From JBDKUD01 sp050943315 (GTDB taxonomy: Bacteria; Bacillota; Syntrophomonadia; Syntrophomonadales; Syntrophomonadaceae), in assembly GCA_050943315.1 (NCBI GenBank), contig JBMNOY010000083.1:1-5599 (forward strand): a stretch of 5,599 nucleotides of DNA, written 5' to 3'. Position numbers and translations under genes: made by a program. Position 1 is the stretch's first letter. Every line of letters begins with the position of its first letter. The notes under the pieces are model-generated. The model made no database searches. It saw only the letters and a list, made by a program, of their open reading frames with translations, and was not told the DNA's origin. Of the stretch, positions 3,470 to 5,599 are shown one piece after another.

Positions 3470-5599
3470 ATGTTTAACAAAAATGGGTTGGGGAAAACAG
3501 CTCTTTATGTGATGCTGACCATGTTTTTAGGATTGTTCGTCCTGATAGCAGCAGTACCACAATCAGCTTTTGCCGCGACCACGGAACTTACGATTACCAA
3601 GTACGCAAATGACGGCAAGACCATACTCAAGCAGGAAAAAATTAATTATAACTGGCTGGAGAATAATATTGATGTTATGGGGGATGGGGAAACGCATTAC
3701 TATCATCAGGGCCCAGTGTTTATTGATGACCCTGACGAAGAAATGCAAGAGCTACTGCGTTGGAACGAAGAAGAGGATCAAAACTGGGATACCAAGGATA
3801 TGGGCGCCGTTAAAGGTACCAACGTAAAAGACCTCTGCGAATTGGTAGGTGGTATGGCAGAGGGTGATACACTACAAATAAAAGCAAGTGATGGTTTCAA
3901 AAAAACATTTGCTTATAAAAATGTTTACCAGTACTCAGATCGTGAAGGCCCTATGGTGGTTTGCTGGTATAAGGACGGCAAGTACCCTGATACTGGTTAC
4001 AGTGATGGCATGCGCCTGGTCTGGTTTGCTAAAGCTACGTACAAAGAAGGTCCGACAAGTATTGAGAAATTACCTTCAGGATACTACCACGTCTTTGGCA
4101 ACTGGGACTGGCATGAGGCAGCAGATCATGAGTATTGGTACTATTATAACAACCAATATCCGACTACTACCGGTCTTTCGGTACAGAATATTGCTCAGTT
4201 GAATATATACAGCAATGAACCGGTACCCAGTGCTGCTCCCGTACTAACCGCTGATACCGAAGACAACGAAGTAGGACAGGCGGTGGAAATTACTTTTACA
4301 GATGATGCAACATGGCGGGCTGCTATTACTGGTATCACTGTGGAAGGTACTGCCTTAACCGGCGAACAGTACACAGTAAATGAAGGAAAAATCAGCATTA
4401 ATGCTGATGTATTTACTGCCGCGGGAGACTACGCAGTTGTGGTCAAGGCCACTGGTTACAGCAATGCAACCGTAACCCAGACTATGGCTGCAGCACCAAA
4501 CATGGACGTTCTCTATGACGGTTCAGTTACCTTGAGTCCTGATAAAACCTTTACCGTAACCGTGTCAGAAACAGAATATACTGTTAATAAGAACACCCCG
4601 CTGGGAGCTCTTCAGGCCTCGGCAGAGGCTGGTGGCTTTACCTATGCTTTGTCTGACAAGCGCTGGTCTTATGACGGGGTACTCCTGCTGGACGATGTAG
4701 GACAGTACGTCCGCAAATCTCCTGGATACTGGTATGCATATGTAAATGGTGTCTATAAGGATGGATACCAGAATAACCCGGACGGATTGAATGTCATTGA
4801 ACTGGTGGATGGGGATAAGGTTGAGTTCTATTATGCAGCCGGTATTTCCGACCCCACTGACCTTAATACAGTCAGGGCAGCAGCAATAGCAGCTGTTAAG
4901 ACCCTTGTGGCGTTATCTACTACAGATATTATTTATGATGGAACCGTTAACCTGGATCCGGAAGAGGAATTCACAGTAACCGCCTACAACTCAGGGACGG
5001 AATACACGGTAAATGAGAACACGCCGCTGGGTGCCTTGCACAAAGCTGCAATCATTAGCGGATTCACCTACGATGTTACCGATAAAAACTATAGCACTTC
5101 CGGTGCACTGCTGCTGGATAGAATAGCCGACTACAATTATGTGAAAAACGGCAGCGCATGGTACGCCTATGTAAACGGTGCTTTAAAAGATGGCTATAAC
5201 AATCCTGCTGGTGCTTTAAACTTGATACAGTTGGCAGATGGTGACAAGGTTGAATTCTACTATGCCGATGTTGAAGATGAGACCGACTTTAATGCAGTCA
5301 AGGCAGCAGCCACTGCTGCAGTAAAGACTGTTGTTGTTAACGGTGTGGTTCCTACTGACTGGACCCTGCAGCTCTCCGGGGCCAGGAATGAGAATGTTAC
5401 CAAGGCATATTTCGAGCAAGGTTTGGCGTGTCCTTTATCAGGACATCAGGTAACCTGGACCGACGAAGACGAAAATGTCTGGGGAGGCATACCCTTATGG
5501 CTCCTGGTAGCCATGGTAGATGATGATCCTGATGAGGGAGATTATCACTTTAACTTTAACGATGAACTGGCCGACGAAGGCTATGAAGTAAAGGTTATA
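3470..5599 (+). CDS. Large secreted DUF4430 repeat protein, 3'-partial
   Basis: An uninterrupted frame of 710 codons runs off the window. Residues 1-35 are a Sec signal peptide (cleavage after AFA). Residues ~38-248 form a domain I associate with surface proteins of methanogens and Clostridia. It contains LTITKYANDG, GETHYYHQGP (H76, H79), KGTNVKDLCELVGG (115-128), KASDGFKKTF and FGNWDWHEAADHEYW (209-223). The middle portion resembles the G-V-P-L-x-x-L-L and A-D-G-Y pattern of sulfite-oxidase-type molybdopterin domains. Residues 257-342 look like a DUF1533/Shr-HID domain. Residues 346-458 and 486-599 are two DUF4430 (transcobalamin C-terminal-like) repeats, each ending GDKVEFYYA. An alanine-rich helix follows each. 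Residues 628-710 begin another domain (WTLQLSG, ACPLSGHQVTW, GGIPLWLLVAMVDD) that again recalls the molybdopterin oxidoreductase fold. It probably binds a ligand at the cell surface; enzymatic activity is unproven. ATG 3470 has AAAGGAG 11 bases upstream; an in-frame TTG at 3464 is 5 bases away and is an alternative start. An SLH anchor may follow beyond the window. Confidence 0.85.
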   Translation, partial: MFNKNGLGKTALYVMLTMFLGLFVLIAAVPQSAFAATTELTITKYANDGKTILKQEKINYNWLENNIDVMGDGETHYYHQGPVFIDDPDEEMQELLRWNEEEDQNWDTKDMGAVKGTNVKDLCELVGGMAEGDTLQIKASDGFKKTFAYKNVYQYSDREGPMVVCWYKDGKYPDTGYSDGMRLVWFAKATYKEGPTSIEKLPSGYYHVFGNWDWHEAADHEYWYYYNNQYPTTTGLSVQNIAQLNIYSNEPVPSAAPVLTADTEDNEVGQAVEITFTDDATWRAAITGITVEGTALTGEQYTVNEGKISINADVFTAAGDYAVVVKATGYSNATVTQTMAAAPNMDVLYDGSVTLSPDKTFTVTVSETEYTVNKNTPLGALQASAEAGGFTYALSDKRWSYDGVLLLDDVGQYVRKSPGYWYAYVNGVYKDGYQNNPDGLNVIELVDGDKVEFYYAAGISDPTDLNTVRAAAIAAVKTLVALSTTDIIYDGTVNLDPEEEFTVTAYNSGTEYTVNENTPLGALHKAAIISGFTYDVTDKNYSTSGALLLDRIADYNYVKNGSAWYAYVNGALKDGYNNPAGALNLIQLADGDKVEFYYADVEDETDFNAVKAAATAAVKTVVVNGVVPTDWTLQLSGARNENVTKAYFEQGLACPLSGHQVTWTDEDENVWGGIPLWLLVAMVDDDPDEGDYHFNFNDELADEGYEVKVI
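4502..4918 (+). repeat. Tandem DUF4430 repeat, unit 1 with alanine-rich linker
   Basis: Codes for residues 345-483. Landmarks shared with unit 2 are YDGSV, TFTVTV, EYTVNKNTPLGAL, GGFTYAL, LLLDDV, YWYAYVNGVYKDGY and GDKVEFYYA, followed by the helix DLNTVRAAAIAAVKTLV. By eye more than half of the residues match unit 2, so it arose by internal duplication with some divergence. Confidence 0.85.
4925..5338 (+). repeat. Tandem DUF4430 repeat, unit 2 with alanine-rich linker
   Basis: Codes for residues 486-623. Landmarks are YDGTV, EFTVTAYNSG, EYTVNENTPLGAL, SGFTYDV, LLLDRI, AWYAYVNGALKDGY and GDKVEFYYA, then DFNAVKAAATAAVKTVV. Compared with unit 1 it has a two-residue insertion near EFTVTAYNSG. 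Conservation of the WYAYVNG and GDKVEFYYA segments matches the DUF4430 family signature. Confidence 0.85.

Noticed and set aside
3563..4202. Short open frames on both strands at 3563-3748, 3570-3827 and 3888-4202
   Set aside because: All are shadows of the large plus-strand frame that begins at 3470, which carries a signal peptide and recognisable domains.
5216..5419. 67-codon minus-strand frame near the 3' end
   Set aside because: Antisense to the second DUF4430 repeat and the following domain; no start signal or family signature.

Overview
The window looks like part of a Gram-positive, probably anaerobic Firmicute chromosome of the Clostridia/Peptococcaceae (Desulfotomaculum-like) kind. 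The signs are strong purine-rich ribosome binding sites, a TTG start, a FliK-like flagellar protein, Sec signal peptides of Gram-positive type, an S-layer (SLH) anchored protein, and T-rich intrinsic terminators attached to riboswitches. The taxonomic placement is inference, since no marker gene is present.

Layout: (1) Bases 1-643 hold the 3' end of a plus-strand gene whose product carries a FliK C-terminal (hook-length control) type domain. (2) Bases 726-1223 on the minus strand encode a Cu/Zn superoxide dismutase family protein with a full metal-ligand set, an unusually short zinc loop and no signal peptide. It starts at TTG. (3) Bases 1224-2110 are a long non-coding control region. It holds overlapping divergent promoters built on a perfect inverted repeat, then two copies about 320 bases apart of a structured RNA that I identify as the molybdenum/tungsten cofactor (Moco/Tuco) riboswitch, each followed by its own intrinsic terminator. 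(4) Bases 2111-3436 encode a secreted protein with an Ig-like region, a ZU5-like region and three C-terminal SLH repeats. (5) From base 3470 to the end of the window runs a second secreted protein (710 codons, open at the 3' edge). It has an N-terminal domain of a type I associate with methanogen and Firmicute surface proteins, a DUF1533/Shr-HID-like domain, two tandem DUF4430 (transcobalamin C-terminal-like) repeats, and the start of another domain with a weak sulfite-oxidase-like signature.

The main story is the link between (3), (4) and (5). Two tandem, terminator-coupled cofactor riboswitches sit directly upstream of an apparent two-gene operon for exported surface proteins, not upstream of the usual molybdopterin biosynthesis or transport genes. 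Together with DUF4430 repeats and molybdopterin-oxidoreductase-like motifs, this suggests (inference) a cell-surface system for capturing or using a molybdenum or tungsten pterin cofactor or a related ligand, expressed according to intracellular cofactor level.
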